Shown piece by piece: positions 62,578-64,000 of a stretch of 64,000 bases of DNA (positions are counted from its first letter, which is position 1; each line of letters opens with the position of its first letter). A program made the translations under genes and the position numbers. The DNA is from Spiractinospora alimapuensis (GTDB taxonomy: Bacteria; Actinomycetota; Actinomycetes; Streptosporangiales; Streptosporangiaceae), in the NCBI RefSeq assembly GCF_018437505.1, contig NZ_CP072467.1:310001-374000 (forward strand), given 5' to 3'. Below the pieces are notes generated by a model. It worked only from the letters and a program-made list of their open reading frames with translations, ran no database searches and had not been told where the DNA came from.

Positions 62578-63477
62578 GTGACGGACCTGTGGATCGCGGT
62601 CCTGCTCTCGATCGTCGCCGGAGTCTGCTACGCCGGGGGAGCGGTGGGGCAACGCCGCGTCGCCGAACGACTGGGCACGCCCCTCACCCCCCGAATCGTA
62701 CTCACGGTCCTCATCCGCGACCGCCTGTGGTGGTCCGCGCTCCTCATGAACTCCGCCGGCGCGATCCTCCACGTCGTCGCCCTCGCCTACGGCACCCTCG
62801 TCGTCGTGCAACCCCTGGGACTGCTCTCCCTGGTGTTCGCTCTCCCGTGGTCCGCACGCCTCGCCGCGCGTCAGGTGAGCCCCCGCGAATGGCGCGGCGC
62901 GGCCCTCACCGTCTTCGCCCTCACCGTGCTCCTCGTGGTCGCGATGGACACCGACGGCACCACAGCACTCGACCACCGCGGCACCATCACCGTCGCCGTC
63001 GCGACCCTCACCGTCGTCTACTCCGCGGCACTCCTGGGACGCGTGCTCACCGCCGCCGTGCGCGCGCCGCTCCTCGCCGTCGCCGCCGGCACCTCCTATG
63101 GAGTCTCCTCCGCGCTCACCAAAGCGCTCGTGGACTCCGTCACCGCCGACGGCCTCACCGGCCTGCTCCACCCGGCGTTGCCCGGCATCGCCGTCCTCGC
63201 CCTCACCGGAGTCCTGCTCTCCCAGGCCGCCTACCGTGGCGTCACCGTCGGAGCCCCACTGTCCATCATGACCGTCACCAACCCCATAGCCGCCGTCACC
63301 GTCGGACTCACCGTCATGGGGGAGTCCTACATGGCCGGAGTCTGGGGGATCGGCGTCGCCCTCGTCGCCGCCCTCGTGGCGATCCGCGGCATCACCCTGC
63401 TCACGGTCACCGTCCCCGACACGACGCGCGTAGGCGGCACCGACGCGACAACCGTCGCGATCCGCCGCACCGCCTGA
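62578..63477 (+). CDS. DMT-superfamily (EamA/NIPA-like) membrane protein
   Basis: Membrane protein of 299 aa with about nine or ten helices. WIAVLLSIVAGVCYAGGAVGQRR begins the first repeat and LLAVAAGTSYGVSSALTKALVD the second; ends with IMTVTNPIAAVTVGLTVMGE, typical of drug/metabolite transporters. The cargo is unknown. GTG 62578 follows CCAGGAACC. It is convergent with the TetR gene. Confidence 0.85.
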   Translation: MTDLWIAVLLSIVAGVCYAGGAVGQRRVAERLGTPLTPRIVLTVLIRDRLWWSALLMNSAGAILHVVALAYGTLVVVQPLGLLSLVFALPWSARLAARQVSPREWRGAALTVFALTVLLVVAMDTDGTTALDHRGTITVAVATLTVVYSAALLGRVLTAAVRAPLLAVAAGTSYGVSSALTKALVDSVTADGLTGLLHPALPGIAVLALTGVLLSQAAYRGVTVGAPLSIMTVTNPIAAVTVGLTVMGESYMAGVWGIGVALVAALVAIRGITLLTVTVPDTTRVGGTDATTVAIRRTA

Positions 63478-63488
63478 TCACGCGGACG

Positions 63489-64000
63489 TCACGACGCGGG
63501 CGTGATCCCACCCTCCACACAACGAATCACGGCCTCCGCCACCCCGTGGCGCGGAAGCGTCCCCTCGTTCGCGGCGCCCACCCCGGCGTAGATCAGCGAC
63601 CACACCGCGCTGATGATCCACCCATCGGCCAGGTCCGACGCGAACTCCCCGGACGCCTTGCCCCGCGCGACCAACTGCTCGAAGCGCCGGTCGAAGTCGT
63701 CCTCCTCCTCGTCGTCCTGGGAGAAGTCGTAGGTGGAGTCCGTACTCGTCGCCTCCCCGAACAGGAAGCTGATCTTCTCACCCTCACCGATCATGCCGTG
63801 GATGAGTCGGCGCAGCGCCTCCCGCGCGGTTCCCTGCTCCATGGCGGCGTCCACCGACGCCTGGTCGATCGCGGTGTAGGCGTCCAGGACCAACGCCTCG
63901 ACCAACCGCGCGCGGTCGGGAAAGTACCGATGCAGCGTCGTGCGTCCCACCCCGGCCGCGCGCGCGACGTCGGCGAGCGTCGCGGTGCGGTCCCGTGCCC
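63489..64000 (-). CDS. TetR-family regulator, 5' part outside the window
   Basis: The last 170 residues of a TetR-type repressor. At the window edge the reading frame shows RTATLADVARAAGVGRTTLHRYFPDRARLVEALV, the helix-turn-helix. The ligand domain contains an acidic stretch (SQDDEEEDDFDRRFEQLV). The initiation codon lies beyond base 64000. It is convergent with the DMT gene 11 bp away. Confidence 0.92.
   Translation of the reverse strand, partial: ARDRTATLADVARAAGVGRTTLHRYFPDRARLVEALVLDAYTAIDQASVDAAMEQGTAREALRRLIHGMIGEGEKISFLFGEATSTDSTYDFSQDDEEEDDFDRRFEQLVARGKASGEFASDLADGWIISAVWSLIYAGVGAANEGTLPRHGVAEAVIRCVEGGITPAS

Noticed and set aside
63476-63507. GATCACGC / GCGTGATC inverted repeat as terminator between the DMT and TetR genes
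   Set aside because: Only 8 bp, with a 16-nt loop and overlapping both stops; too weak to call.

Overview
The window is high-GC actinobacterial DNA, with GC-rich third codon positions throughout. It carries a Pup-proteasome locus (prcB, prcA, pafA, fused pafB-pafC), RbpA, a conservon (cvnABCD), a CvnD paralogue, and TatA/TatC beside the paf genes. This combination points to a filamentous actinomycete. The fused PafBC, DUF397 and conservon genes would suit a Nocardiopsis-like lineage, but that assignment is inference.

Layout. 1-12.6 kb: a frameshifted 3' end of a sirohydrochlorin-chelatase-like gene, then prcB-prcA-pafA, an FKBP lipoprotein, a DUF3866 gene on the minus strand, pafBC, tatA, tatC, a DUF397 gene and a HelY-type helicase with a 2-nt frameshift. 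12.8-13.8 kb: a type I-E-like CRISPR array whose 3' half has decayed to fossil repeats; no cas genes are present. 14.3-22.1 kb: sugar ABC import genes, namely two MalK-type ATPases, a binding lipoprotein, two permeases (one with an extra extracytoplasmic domain), and a third MsiK-like ATPase on the minus strand. 22.7-30.5 kb: lnt, fxsA, rbpA (behind a SigR-type promoter), a UMF1 transporter, a glycerophosphodiesterase, an AlkB-like dioxygenase, a gene-poor 1.4 kb stretch and an OsmC protein. 30.7-35.9 kb: a leaderless glycosyltransferase, aroQ, a second Ski2-like helicase and a cyclophilin lipoprotein. 36-40.5 kb: the cvnABCD conservon and a second CvnD GTPase behind a matching promoter. 40.7-49.2 kb: nucleoside hydrolase, a PadR-linked drug-type ABC exporter, lutABC with a divergent GntR regulator, and a TSUP permease. 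49.3-56.2 kb: a secreted CocE/X-Pro peptidase, a LOG-Nudix fusion, a DinB-family protein, an MFS transporter and a Pro/Gly-rich membrane protein. 56.3-64 kb: an aldehyde dehydrogenase, a PucR regulator, an amino-acid ABC importer, a DMT-type transporter and the 3' part of a TetR gene.

Functional groups. The proteasome genes cover the 20S core, the Pup ligase and the PafBC DNA-damage regulator; pup, dop and mpa must lie elsewhere. lutABC plus the FCD regulator form a lactate-oxidation unit. The amino-acid ABC importer, PucR and aldehyde dehydrogenase lie head to tail on one strand and look like an amino-acid or amine catabolic module.

I did not find an obviously new defence or biosynthetic system. 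The observations I find most worth checking are: short copies of gene 3' ends just downstream of three unrelated genes; a decay gradient across the CRISPR array that preserves spacer phase; a near-identical promoter shared by the conservon and the second CvnD gene; a conserved-looking SigR promoter at rbpA; a LOG-Nudix fusion; and two frameshifts in or next to short G/C runs that may be sequencing errors.
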